Below are positions 56,317-64,000 of a DNA stretch of 64,000 nt, in pieces. Position 1 is the first letter of the stretch. Every line of letters begins with the position of its first letter. Source of the DNA: Streptomyces armeniacus. GTDB taxonomy: Bacteria > Actinomycetota > Actinomycetes > Streptomycetales > Streptomycetaceae. The notes under the pieces are model-generated. The model did no database searches. It worked only from the letters and a program-made list of their open reading frames with translations, and was not told the origin of the DNA. The stretch spans positions 4,269,367-4,333,366 of the forward strand of contig NZ_CP031320.1 in NCBI RefSeq assembly GCF_003355155.1, in the 5' to 3' direction. The position numbers and the translations under genes were made by a program.

Positions 56317-57291
56317 ATGAACACAGCGACAAAGATCGCCGCCTTCGCTGCCGCGCTCACGGCCACGTTCGGCAGCGCATACGGACTGGGGAGCGGCATC
56401 GACCCCGTCTCAGCCGAGCCTGAGCCCGCGCAGCATGCGAAGCACGGGAAGCAATCACACGGGGGCGCCGAAGAACGCAAGGAGAGCGGAGGCGGCAAAC
56501 CGATGGGCGGCTTGCAGGTGACCGACCAGGGCTACAGCTTTGACCTGCGCACTCCCCGCATCGAGGCAGGCAAGCGCTCCGAACTGCGCTTCACCGTACG
56601 TGACGCGAAAGGCCGCGCGGTCACGGCGTACGAGAAGGAACACGACAAGGAACTCCACCTCATCGTCGCCGCCCGCGATCTGGGCACTTACCGGCACCTG
56701 CACCCCGAACGTGCCGCCGACGGCACCTGGAGCACACCGGTCGAACTGCCCAAGGGCGGCGACTACCGGATCTTCGCCGACTTCACCCCCGGCGCCCGAG
56801 GCGCGGAGAACGTGACCCTCGGCACCGACCTGGCCGTCTCCGGCATGTACGAGCCCGAGCCGCTGCCGGAACCATCCCGGACCGCGGTCGTCGACGACTA
56901 CCGCGTACGGCTCGAAGGCTCACTGAAGCCCGGCTCACCACGCGAACTCACCCTGAACGTGTCACGGAACGGAAAGCCGGTCACCGACCTCCAGCCCTAC
57001 CTCGGCGCCTACGGTCACCTCGTCGCCCTGCGCGGCGGAGACCTCGCCTACCTGCACGTCCACCCCAACGGCGAGCCCGGCGACGGCGAAACCAAGTCCG
57101 GGCCCGGCATCTCCTTCACCACCACCGCGCCCAGCGCGGGCAGTTACCGCCTCTTCCTCGACTTCAAGCACGAAGGCAGAGTCCACACCGCCGCGTTCAC
57201 CGTACGCGCTGACGGTGCATCCACCGCACCGCAGCCGAAGCCGGAAAAGCAGGGCGACTCTGAACGGGAGGCAGGCGGGCACCAGCACTGA
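56317..57291 (+). CDS. secreted putative copper-binding protein
   Basis: The 324-residue protein has an N-terminal signal peptide (MNTATKIAAFAAALTATFGSAYG) and a His/Lys linker (HAKHGKQSHGG). Two beta repeats follow, with YRHLHPER and YLHVHPNGEPGDG, and a C-terminal GGHQH. It is paralogous to the protein at 42545-43396 (shared VTDLQPYLGAYGHLVALR), which lacks the signal peptide. GGGGATTC lies before ATG 56317. The CsoR-like operator and copZ divergence make copper binding outside the membrane likely. Confidence 0.75.
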   Translation: MNTATKIAAFAAALTATFGSAYGLGSGIDPVSAEPEPAQHAKHGKQSHGGAEERKESGGGKPMGGLQVTDQGYSFDLRTPRIEAGKRSELRFTVRDAKGRAVTAYEKEHDKELHLIVAARDLGTYRHLHPERAADGTWSTPVELPKGGDYRIFADFTPGARGAENVTLGTDLAVSGMYEPEPLPEPSRTAVVDDYRVRLEGSLKPGSPRELTLNVSRNGKPVTDLQPYLGAYGHLVALRGGDLAYLHVHPNGEPGDGETKSGPGISFTTTAPSAGSYRLFLDFKHEGRVHTAAFTVRADGASTAPQPKPEKQGDSEREAGGHQH

Positions 57292-57345
57292 CCGCGTCCG
57301 TCACCACACGGCTGCGACGGGTTCCCGCGGTGTACCGCTCCTCAA

Positions 57346-57365
57346 CTACTACGCATCCGTAGTAG
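57346..57365. promoter_or_regulatory. perfect 8-4-8 palindrome, candidate BlaI-family operator
   Basis: CTACTACGCATCCGTAGTAG lies 36 bases before the methyltransferase start. BlaI/CopY-type operators are of TACTAC...GTAGTA form, and a BlaI-family gene lies 1 kb away. Confidence 0.6.
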
Positions 57366-57400
57366 ATTGATTGTCCCCTACGTGGAAGGAGTCGACACCC

Positions 57401-58051
57401 ATGCCCACAACGTCCACCAAACCTCGGGTGAGCCATCCGCTCTTCTCCCGGATCTACCCACGGATCAACGCATTCGCCGAGACCCATGGCGCCCTCGGAC
57501 ACCGCGAAGAGCTGCTGGCCGACGCCACAGGCCGGATCGTGGAGATCGGCGCAGGCAGCGGAGCGAACTTCCGCCACTACCCGCCGCAGGTCGAGCAGGT
57601 CATCGCAGTCGAACCCGAGCCGCGGCTGCGAGGCCTCGCCACCCGGGCGGCTGCTGAAGCACCCGTACCGGTGGAGGTCCGTACGGGCCAGGGCGAGGAA
57701 CTGCCCGTTGAGGACAGCGCAGTTGACGGAGTGGTGATGTCCCTCGTGCTCTGCACCATCCCAGACGTCCCTCGGGCACTCGGTGAAGCGGCGCGCGTGC
57801 TACGCCCCGGAGGGCGCCTGTACTTCTACGAGCATGTCCGCTCCACAAACCCCCGGTTCGCCCGCAAGCAGCGGATCGTGAACACCGTATGGCCTGTGCT
57901 GGCCGGTGGCTGCAGCCTGACCTGTGACAGCGAGCAGGCCATCGAGGACGCCGGCTTCAGCATCGAGCAGGTGCGGCGCTTCAATTTCCTCATCAACGGC
58001 CGTACCACGCCCAGCTCTCCCTGCATCGTCGGTATTGCCCACAAGGTGTGA
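57401..58051 (+). CDS. class I SAM-dependent methyltransferase (METTL7/UbiE-like)
   Basis: The 216-residue protein has SAM motif I RIVEIGAGSGANF, MSLVLCTIPDVPRAL and LRPGGRLYFYEHVR. The C-terminal GGCSLTCDSEQAIEDAGF resembles the METTL7 group, members of which act on small thiols. ATG 57401 follows GGAAGGAG. The palindrome in its promoter and the downstream convergent M56/BlaI pair suggest BlaI-type control. Substrate unknown. Confidence 0.8.
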   Translation: MPTTSTKPRVSHPLFSRIYPRINAFAETHGALGHREELLADATGRIVEIGAGSGANFRHYPPQVEQVIAVEPEPRLRGLATRAAAEAPVPVEVRTGQGEELPVEDSAVDGVVMSLVLCTIPDVPRALGEAARVLRPGGRLYFYEHVRSTNPRFARKQRIVNTVWPVLAGGCSLTCDSEQAIEDAGFSIEQVRRFNFLINGRTTPSSPCIVGIAHKV

Positions 58052-58187
58052 CCGGCTCGCCCGGCGGCCCCCGGCGGCGCGTCCCAGGGGCCGGATCCGA
58101 CTCGGCCCTCACGGAAACGACGCCGGGAACGATGTGCTCTTCAGGGAGTGGGCCGCGATGCGTTCGCGGGCGTGCGGTACCCCGCGA

Positions 58188-59090
58188 TCAACCAGCCATC
58201 AGCACGCAGCCGACGGGGGACGAGCTGGCCATGAGCACTGCCGTACCAGCGAGGGCCCAGGTCAGCACTACCGCTCCAGCGATACTCGCCGACAGGCGGA
58301 AGAACCCCAGGCTGCGTACCGGTGCGGCGTCCCCGGTTTCCAGCTGGCCGATCCGGGCGTCCAGCAGACCGGCCGCACCCATCGCTGCGGCGGGTGTCGC
58401 GCTCGCCCATCGTGGCGTTTCGACGACCTTGAGCAGAGCGCCGGCGACCGCTGGAACGCCGTACGCAGCCACGGCGCGGCGGTCGGCTGCCAGTTCGCGT
58501 CCGTCGGTGTAACGCTCGCCGAGGTGCCGGAAGAGCGGGAGGAAGAAGTACCGGCCCACCAGGACCCTGACCAGGGCGGCCTTGAGCGGATCACGGCTGC
58601 GGACATGCTCGCGTTCGTGGGCCAGCACCGCGTCGAGCTCGACCGGATCGAGAATCTCCAGGAGCCCGCAGCTGATGAGGACCCGGGGCCGGATCAGGCC
58701 GTAGGTGAGAGCGAACGGCCGCTGGTCCCGGACGACCGTCACCCGTCCGGCCATGCGCAGTCGGCTGCTCGCATCGCGAGCCGCGGCGGGCCCCTGGGTA
58801 CGCATGGCGCTGACGTGGCGTCGGAACGCCAGAGAGGCGCGGGCGAGCCGTACGGCCGTCACTGCGCCGACGAGAAGACCGACCGCCGTAACGGCGACGG
58901 CCGCTGTGGCAGGAAGCGGGCTGGGGGTGCCGCTCCACAGCGCCGCGGCCCCGTGCCCGGCCGCCCGTTGGGCCAGGAGCACCACCACGCAGCAGGAAGA
59001 GACGGCGATCGCGGCCCGTACCGCTGCCGCGGTGGCGACCAGCGTCCAGAAGGCGCGGTTCCCCAGGAGCGGGCGCCTTCGGGTCCTCAC
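58188..59090 (-). CDS. M56 family (BlaR1-like) membrane metalloprotease
   Basis: The 300-residue protein has membrane helices at about residues 15-40, 60-82 and 275-295, and a zinc protease centre HEREH at 158-162, with Glu199 (DGRELAADRRA) as likely third ligand. It lacks an extracellular penicillin-binding sensor domain. In related systems such proteases cleave the BlaI-type repressor upon signal. Its start overlaps the blaI-type stop by 4 bases. Confidence 0.85.
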   Translation of the reverse strand: MRTRRRPLLGNRAFWTLVATAAAVRAAIAVSSCCVVVLLAQRAAGHGAAALWSGTPSPLPATAAVAVTAVGLLVGAVTAVRLARASLAFRRHVSAMRTQGPAAARDASSRLRMAGRVTVVRDQRPFALTYGLIRPRVLISCGLLEILDPVELDAVLAHEREHVRSRDPLKAALVRVLVGRYFFLPLFRHLGERYTDGRELAADRRAVAAYGVPAVAGALLKVVETPRWASATPAAAMGAAGLLDARIGQLETGDAAPVRSLGFFRLSASIAGAVVLTWALAGTAVLMASSSPVGCVLMAG

Positions 59091-59458
59091 CCGTCCTCCA
59101 GCAGCCGTCGCAGCCGTTCCTTGGCCGTCGGGCTGGCCGCGGATGCGTGGAGAAAGTGCGCGACGGCTGCGTCACCGTAGCGGTTCAGCACCTCCTGCAC
59201 GGCAGCTCCCGCCTCATCCTCGGCCAGCGGTGTATAGGCGAAACCGCGGCCACGCCGGGAGCGGCTCAGCACTCCTTTGGTGGTCAACCGGGTCAGGACC
59301 GTCATGACCGTGGTGTAGGCAAGCTCCTCGGAACGGCCCTCGTTCAACGCATCCAGCACCTCGCGCACGGTCAGGGCGCCGGGTGCTTGCCACAGCACAC
59401 CCATCACCTCGGACTCCAGAGCACCCAGCACCACGCGCAGCCTCCCCTTCCCCTCCAT
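59087..59458 (-). CDS. BlaI/MecI/CopY-family repressor
   Basis: The 123-residue protein has the family winged helix: LGALESEVMGVLWQAPGALTVREVLDAL, TTVMTVLTRLTTKGVLSRSRRGRGFAYTPL. The C-terminus is a short dimerisation helix. ATG 59458 follows GGGGAAGGGG-type sequence less clearly, but it begins exactly at the family start. It pairs with the M56 protease by overlap. Members sense beta-lactams, copper or other stress; the neighbours here favour copper. Confidence 0.85.
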   Translation of the reverse strand: MEGKGRLRVVLGALESEVMGVLWQAPGALTVREVLDALNEGRSEELAYTTVMTVLTRLTTKGVLSRSRRGRGFAYTPLAEDEAGAAVQEVLNRYGDAAVAHFLHASAASPTAKERLRRLLEDG

Positions 59459-59532
59459 TGTTGTCGCACTGCCCGCCCTCGCAGCACCCCCTCGGGCGGG
59501 CCGATCCTGTACGGCCTGATCTGGCCGCGGGC

Positions 59533-59563
59533 GTGCGGGGGCGGGCAAGCGCCGCCCCCGCAC
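59533..59563 (-). terminator. terminator after DUF305 lipoprotein gene
   Basis: GTGCGGGGGCGG (59533-59544) and CCGCCCCCGCAC (59552-59563) form a 12-bp perfect stem with a GCAAGCG loop, 13 bases beyond the stop. Confidence 0.7.
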
Positions 59564-59576
59564 CCGTCGGCTGTGG

Positions 59577-60221
59577 TCAGTCCTTACCGAGCAGCTTCCG
59601 CATCTGGGCGATCTCAGCGTTCTGGGCGGCGATGATGTCGTCGGCCAGGGACGTGGCGGGGCCGTACGCCCCCTTCTTCTTCTCCGTCTGCGACATTTCG
59701 ACGGCGCCCTCGTGATGCTCGATCATCATGTTGAGGAACATGGTGTCGAAGTCCTTGCCCTCGGACTTCTTCATCTTCTCCATGTCCTTCCCGTCCATCA
59801 TGCCGGGCATCTCGGAGTCGTCGCCGTGGTCCATGCCGCCGTGGTCCATGCCGGACATGTCCTCGGGCACTTTCTCGCCCCAGGCCTTCAGCCATCCCGA
59901 CATCGTCGTGATCTCCGGGTCCTGGGCCTTTTTGATCTTCTCGGCAAGATCCTTGACCTTGCTGGACGAAGCCCGGGTCTCGGCCAGGTCGGCCATCTCC
60001 ACCGCCTGGCGGTGGTGCGGGATCATGCCGGTCGCGAAGGAGACGTCGGCCTTGTTGTGGGCCCCTGTCTTCTCGGAGGCTGACGCGGAAGGGCTCGGCT
60101 TGTCACCGCTGCCGGAGTCGTCGCCGCCGCAAGCGGCGAGGACGAGCGCGGCAGCGGTCACGGCGGCGGCCAGTGCGGTGCGGCGCACGGCAGTACGGGT
60201 GTTGCGTCGAAGGGTGTTCAT
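59577..60221 (-). CDS. DUF305 lipoprotein
   Basis: The 214-residue protein has a lipoprotein signal (LVLAAC, Cys31) and two DUF305 half-motifs: FATGMIPHHRQAVEMAD and FLNMMIEHHEGAVEMS. A Met/His/Asp-rich insert (MSGMDHGGMDHGDDSEMPGM) could bind copper. DUF305 proteins are ferritin-like four-helix proteins often found with copper genes. ATG 60221 begins the signal peptide. Confidence 0.85.
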   Translation of the reverse strand: MNTLRRNTRTAVRRTALAAAVTAAALVLAACGGDDSGSGDKPSPSASASEKTGAHNKADVSFATGMIPHHRQAVEMADLAETRASSSKVKDLAEKIKKAQDPEITTMSGWLKAWGEKVPEDMSGMDHGGMDHGDDSEMPGMMDGKDMEKMKKSEGKDFDTMFLNMMIEHHEGAVEMSQTEKKKGAYGPATSLADDIIAAQNAEIAQMRKLLGKD

Positions 60222-60308
60222 GGTGGGACTCCTGTTGCTGGTTCGGATCAAGGCATACCCGTGTAACGGCGTCAGGCCTGGTGAGGCGCTGCGCTGCTGG
60301 GGCGACTT

Positions 60309-60764
60309 CTAGATCCGCAGCAGTTGGAGTTCCGCGAGTGTGGGGGGAGCGCGTCCGCCCACTGGCTCATACGCGGTGGGGGCGGAGACGGTCGATGCCG
60401 CGGCCGTTGGGGACAGCACTGTCTCCGACAGCGCGGGCGGGGCGGGCGGGCCGGGAACCGCACCGGACAGGCACTGTTCGTCAGCGTGGTCGTCGTGCGG
60501 CGCGGGTGTGCTGCCCTGGCCGTCGTCGCACGCGTGCTGCGCCGTCTCGGTGGCTGCGGCCGCATTCCCGGACAGGCCGCCATGCGATGCGGTGCCTGAT
60601 GCCGGCATCCCGGATGCGGCGTGTGAAGTCGGGCGCTCGGCCAGTGGCGTACTCACCGTGCCGAGACCGTGCATGCCCAGTACCCCGGCCAGTACGACGA
60701 GCACGAACACAGTTCTCAGCTGCGACCCGGGTCGCGTACGGAGCAGGGACACGGCGCGCTTCAC
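60309..60764 (-). CDS. DUF6153-like membrane/periplasmic protein
   Basis: The 151-residue protein begins with one hydrophobic segment (VFVLVVLAGVLGMHGLG) and has a His/Cys/Asp-bearing outer part (QHACDD, HDDHADEQC). It ends in LAELQLLRI. This layout matches proteins annotated DUF6153 in Streptomyces, usually beside DUF305 genes. The GTG start at 60764 is uncertain; GTG 60752 is possible. A partial relative lies at the window end (63874-64000). Confidence 0.65.
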   Translation of the reverse strand: MKRAVSLLRTRPGSQLRTVFVLVVLAGVLGMHGLGTVSTPLAERPTSHAASGMPASGTASHGGLSGNAAAATETAQHACDDGQGSTPAPHDDHADEQCLSGAVPGPPAPPALSETVLSPTAAASTVSAPTAYEPVGGRAPPTLAELQLLRI

Positions 60765-60849
60765 GTCCTCATCGTAGACATCGCAGCGGATTGGTCGCAC
60801 GAACGCGGTGTCGACGACCGCGATGAGCGCTGTGACAGGCCGCGCGTGG

Positions 60850-61623
60850 TCACAAGGGGAGCTGGTAGGCACTCATCCAGATCTGCATCTCGTAGATCAT
60901 CCGGCTCCACAGACCGGTCACCTGGGCAAGGCCGACGGCGACCAGGAGCCCGCCGCCGAGGCGCATGAAGGTACGGGCATGGCGTCGGGCCAGGTCGAAG
61001 GTGCGCATGCTCTTGCCGAGGGCAAGGGTGAACAGGAGGAAGGGGATGCCGACGCCGACGGCGTAGAGGAAGGCGAGGAGCGCGCCGCGGCCGGCGGTGC
61101 CGGTGGTGACTGACAGGGAGAGCACGGCGGCGAGAGTGGGCCCGATGCACGGTGTCCAGCCGATGCCGAACATCACCCCGAGAACGGGAGCGCTGGCGAG
61201 GCCCGCGCGTGGCGTGTAGCGGGGTTTGAGGGTGCGGGAGAGCAGGGGCAGGCGGTCGAGAACGCCCATGAACATCAGGCCCAGCAGGAGTGTGAGCACG
61301 CCGAGAACGCGTATGAGCGTGTCCTGGTGGGCCAGCAGCACGGTGCTGAGGGCGCCGAAAAGTGCGCCGTAGGCGGTGAACACGGCGGCGAAGCCGAGGA
61401 TGAACAGAGCGGTGCCCAGCAGTGCCCGGCGCCCCGGTCTGCCGCCGGAGGAAGGGGCCTCGTGGGCGTCTGCGGCGGTCATGCCCGTGGTGAACGAGAG
61501 GTAGCCCGGCACCAGCGGCAGACAGCACGGGGAGGCAACGGTGATGGCGCCCGCAGCCAACGCGATGGGTGCGGCCAGGAGCAGAGATCCGGATCCGACC
61601 ACCTGACTGACGTCGACGGGCAC
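60850..61623 (-). CDS. ccdA: cytochrome c biogenesis protein CcdA
   Basis: The 257-residue membrane protein has six helices and the CcdA redox cysteines in [16 protein letters not shown] (Cys33/34) and [14 protein letters not shown] (Cys159). It carries electrons from cytoplasmic thioredoxin to outer-face thiol proteins. With the downstream Sco1 gene it suggests delivery or reduction of copper centres, as in cytochrome oxidase assembly. GTG 61623 follows GAAAGGA. Confidence 0.9.
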   Translation of the reverse strand: MPVDVSQVVGSGSLLLAAPIALAAGAITVASPCCLPLVPGYLSFTTGMTAADAHEAPSSGGRPGRRALLGTALFILGFAAVFTAYGALFGALSTVLLAHQDTLIRVLGVLTLLLGLMFMGVLDRLPLLSRTLKPRYTPRAGLASAPVLGVMFGIGWTPCIGPTLAAVLSLSVTTGTAGRGALLAFLYAVGVGIPFLLFTLALGKSMRTFDLARRHARTFMRLGGGLLVAVGLAQVTGLWSRMIYEMQIWMSAYQLPL

Positions 61624-61769
61624 GACGGCGTCCTTTCACTCACGGAAGCACGGTCGACAGCACCCTATCTCCTATACAGCTTAGGTTTTTCACTGCCGTG
61701 CGGGAGCACCGCGGAAGGCCCGGCGACGACGCGTGAAGGTGCGCCTTCTTCCGAGGCGCCGGCAGGCGA

Positions 61770-62444
61770 TCAGGAGGTGCCCGGCGTCTTGCCCTTGATG
61801 AGCGTGGGCAGGTCCCGGGTGTAGTCCTTGACGGTCGCCTCCTCGCCGTAGATCACATGGGCCTTCCCGTCCTTCGGCGAGAAGGCGAGCACGGACTTTC
61901 CGTGCGCCGAAACGACGTTGCCCTTCTTGTCCTTGGCCGGCTCGACTATCCCCACACCCACACTGCGGGCGGCTTTCTGGATGGTGTCGAAGCTTCCCGT
62001 CAGTCCGACGAAGTCGGGGTCCTGGCCCCGCAGCCACTTGCGGAGCCGTTCTGGGGTGTCACGTTCCGGATCGGACGTGATGAAGACGACGCGGAGCCTG
62101 TCCTGGTCGGCCTGCGGGAGCCGGGACTTGGCGATGGCGATGTTGCTCATCGTCAACGGGCAGACGTCCGGGCAGTGGGTGTAGCCGAAGTAGAGGAGGG
62201 TGGGGCGCTTCTTCGTCTCCTCTGCGAGGTGGTACTTCTCCCCTCGGGTGTCGGTGAGGGTGACGTCCGGTTTCGCGAACGGCTGGTCCAGCACGGTCGC
62301 GGCCCGGGCGCTCTTGGCGGTAGCGGACGTGGAAACGACCGGCTCGGCGCCGTCGGCCGCCTCCCCGCCCTCGCTGCCGCAGCCGGCCAGAAGCAGCGCT
62401 GCCGCCGACGTCAGCGCGGCCATGCGTACGGTGGTCTTGCGCAC
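61770..62444 (-). CDS. Sco1/SenC-family copper chaperone lipoprotein
   Basis: The 224-residue protein has a lipoprotein signal (LLLAGC, Cys22), a thioredoxin-like fold with the copper-binding CPDVC (Cys91 and Cys95) and a downstream His180 (SAHGKS). It delivers copper to the CuA centre of cytochrome oxidase or works as a copper/redox protein. GTG 62444 follows AGGAAG. It is in the minus-strand run with ccdA and DUF305/DUF3105 genes. Confidence 0.9.
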   Translation of the reverse strand: MRKTTVRMAALTSAAALLLAGCGSEGGEAADGAEPVVSTSATAKSARAATVLDQPFAKPDVTLTDTRGEKYHLAEETKKRPTLLYFGYTHCPDVCPLTMSNIAIAKSRLPQADQDRLRVVFITSDPERDTPERLRKWLRGQDPDFVGLTGSFDTIQKAARSVGVGIVEPAKDKKGNVVSAHGKSVLAFSPKDGKAHVIYGEEATVKDYTRDLPTLIKGKTPGTS

Positions 62445-62479
62445 GTTTCTTCCTGGTTCGTCGTGTTGTCGTCGGTGCC

Positions 62480-63109
62480 TCAACTGGCTTTGGCACCACG
62501 TTCTTTCAGCATGGCCGCCATGAGCGTCATCTCGGAACGCTGGCTGCGCACCATGCCCTTGGCGAGACTCGCGAGCTGCCGGTCCTCCGCTCGCCCGGCG
62601 GCCTCGCGGGCCATGTCGACCCCGCCCCGGTGGTGTGCGGTCATCAGTTGGAGATACAGCACTTCGGCGTCTTCTCCGGTGGCCTCGCGCAGGGTGTCCA
62701 GCTGCGTGTCGGTGGCCATGCCGGGCATGCGGGAGCCGTCCTGCGGCTTGTGGTCCATGTCGTGGCCCATCCAGGCCATCGGCGGACTCTCGGAAGTCTT
62801 GGGCAGATCCCACGTCTCGAGCCGGCCCAGGAGCATGCCGCGCTGGTTGGCCTGGGTGTTGATGATGTCGTACGCGAGGCGGCGCACGTTCTCGTCATCC
62901 GTGCTGTCGCGTACGAGGAACGACATCTCCACCGCCTGCTGATGGTGCACGGCCATGTCCCGCGCGAAACCCGCGTCCGCCGAGTCCGTACCGGGACGCT
63001 CCGTCTCCCACGGCTGCGTTGTCAGCACCACCAGGGTGAGGACGGCGAGCCAGAGCGCGACGAACGTACACAACGCGGCGGGCCACCACCGCCGTCGAAG
63101 TCCGCTCAC
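62480..63109 (-). CDS. DUF305 membrane-anchored protein
   Basis: The 209-residue protein has an N-terminal membrane anchor (residues about 10-30, ALCTFVALWLAVLTLVVL). DUF305 motifs follow: FARDMAVHHQQAVEMSFLV and LMTAHHRGGVDMA. A Met/His/Asp loop (MGHDMDHKPQDGSRMPGM) could bind metal. It differs from the lipoprotein at 59577 in its anchor. The start overlaps the DUF3105 stop by 4 bases. Confidence 0.85.
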   Translation of the reverse strand: MSGLRRRWWPAALCTFVALWLAVLTLVVLTTQPWETERPGTDSADAGFARDMAVHHQQAVEMSFLVRDSTDDENVRRLAYDIINTQANQRGMLLGRLETWDLPKTSESPPMAWMGHDMDHKPQDGSRMPGMATDTQLDTLREATGEDAEVLYLQLMTAHHRGGVDMAREAAGRAEDRQLASLAKGMVRSQRSEMTLMAAMLKERGAKAS

Positions 63110-63738
63110 GCCGAAGTCCCACCGGTGCAGGCGGCTCCCGGCTCAGGAGTCTGCTCGCCCTGCACGTACTTCTCGACGAACTTGCCGACGCGCGGGTCGG
63201 ACGCCTTCTTCACCGTCAGCTGGTGGCCCCAGGCGCTGAGGGTGATGGGCGAGGACTGGCGGGCGTTCGGGCTGATGAAGGTGTACGAGGTCTTCTCGAC
63301 ACGCTCGGTAAGGGCCTTCACGTCGTTGCGGGACGCCTTGTCGTTGTACGAGATCCAGACCGCGCCGTGCTCGAGCGAGTGGACGGCGTTCTCCTCCTTG
63401 AGCTCCTTGGTGTAGACCTCGCTGTCGCAGTTGGCCCAGACGGGACTGTGCTCACCGCCGACAGCCGGCGTCATCGGGTAGTCGACGTCCTTTTCGACGT
63501 GATCCCGGCCCAGCTTGTCCCACGTCTTCTCCCCCTCCATCGGCGCGGTCTTCGCCTGCTCCTCCTCTTCGGCAGCGGAGAAGAGGTACCAGCCGCCCCC
63601 GATGGTGGCGGCGAGTATCACGGTGGCCGCGCTGATGGCGAGGATCTTGTTACGGCGGTCGCGGGCGGCCTCAGCGCGGCGCATCTCCTCTATGCGGGCG
63701 CGGCGGTCGGTCGCGGCTTTGTTCCTGTTCTTGGCCAT
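63106..63738 (-). CDS. DUF3105 membrane protein
   Basis: The 210-residue protein has a basic N-terminus, one membrane helix (residues about 32-54) and an outer DUF3105 domain with GGEHSPVWANCDSEVY and ENAVHSLEHGAVWISYN. The His, Cys and Asp residues could bind metal. Family function is unknown; it commonly sits beside DUF305 genes, as here. ATG 63738 starts the conserved MAKNRN. It is coupled to the DUF305 gene by a 4-base overlap. Confidence 0.85.
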   Translation of the reverse strand: MAKNRNKAATDRRARIEEMRRAEAARDRRNKILAISAATVILAATIGGGWYLFSAAEEEEQAKTAPMEGEKTWDKLGRDHVEKDVDYPMTPAVGGEHSPVWANCDSEVYTKELKEENAVHSLEHGAVWISYNDKASRNDVKALTERVEKTSYTFISPNARQSSPITLSAWGHQLTVKKASDPRVGKFVEKYVQGEQTPEPGAACTGGTSA

Positions 63739-63873
63739 GGTGTGCCTGTCCTTCTGCCCGGCACCCCTGTGCGTCGGGGGCGGGACTGCTGCGTGACGGG
63801 TGGGCTGCGGACGGCCGGGCGCCGGTGCGGCGGTTTTCTCACCTGCACGCACGGAACTCCGGCCACACACCCG

Positions 63874-64000
63874 CCTACACGCGCAGCAGTTGCAGCAGAT
63901 GAAGGTCGGGCGGCCGAGCCGCGGCGACGGCACCCGGCGGGCCCACGTCAGCTGATCCCCCGGAGTCCAGGACGCGCGCGCCGCCCGCGGTGTCCGCGAC
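63874..64000 (-). CDS. DUF6153-like protein, C-terminal fragment
   Basis: Only the last 41 codons are in the window. The end PDLHLLQLLRV resembles the LAELQLLRI end of the protein at 60309-60764, and the run before it is similarly Ala/Pro/Gly rich. The gene starts beyond the window and is followed by the DUF3105 gene on the same strand. Confidence 0.5.

Overview
This window comes from a high-GC actinobacterial chromosome, almost certainly a Streptomyces. Three things point there: very high third-position GC, frequent GTG starts, and a gene order (ligA end, GGDEF/EAL protein, gatC-gatA-small ORF-gatB, second GGDEF protein, ilvB-ilvN-ilvC-serA) that, from memory, matches the S. coelicolor SCO5494-SCO5515 neighbourhood.

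Bases 1-27 kb are core chromosome: the 3' end of NAD-dependent DNA ligase, a GGDEF-EAL c-di-GMP protein (RmdB-like), the GatCAB amidotransferase operon, an AAA ATPase, an MMPL exporter, a large LuxR-type ATPase regulator, a PQQ-type sugar dehydrogenase lipoprotein, an aldo/keto reductase, a 2-hydroxyacid dehydrogenase, a PAS-GGDEF protein with a degenerate EAL domain, and the branched-chain amino acid/serine genes. A 13-residue Ile/Leu/Val leader peptide and an attenuator hairpin precede ilvB.

Bases 27-33 kb hold a TetR/MFS pair, then a compact putative lasso-peptide cluster in the unusual order precursor - B2 protease - asparagine-synthetase-like cyclase - PqqD-like B1. The predicted 17-residue core, GAALAPNFESIAGLCWC, would form a Gly1-Glu9 ring and has a Cys-Trp-Cys tail. 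The leader lacks the usual YxxP recognition motif. This is the most interesting candidate system in the window.

Bases 33-42.5 kb are a scarred accessory zone: a PucR-type gene cut by a transposase fragment, cutA, an IS256 remnant, an intact and a decayed Mrr-like nuclease, an MFS/CGNR divergent pair, and a mercury-resistance locus (merB, a MerR-family gene, merA, and a divergent ArsR-type regulator), followed by a broken IS630 transposase.

Bases 42.5-64 kb form a metal (mainly copper) island. Eight 17-bp CsoR-like palindromes (ATACC-N7-GGTAT type) lie before a His-rich metal-binding protein/AhpD/MFS operon, a DHA2 MFS gene, and the divergent copA-copZ / His-rich protein pair; csoR itself is not in the window. 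Downstream are a methyltransferase with a perfect 8-4-8 palindrome in its promoter, a BlaI/M56-peptidase pair, and a minus-strand series coding for DUF305 (two), DUF6153 (two), CcdA, Sco1 and DUF3105 proteins. Between the two copper blocks sits a separate cluster (45.8-49.2 kb) of an XRE regulator, four small or uncharacterised proteins and a methyltransferase.
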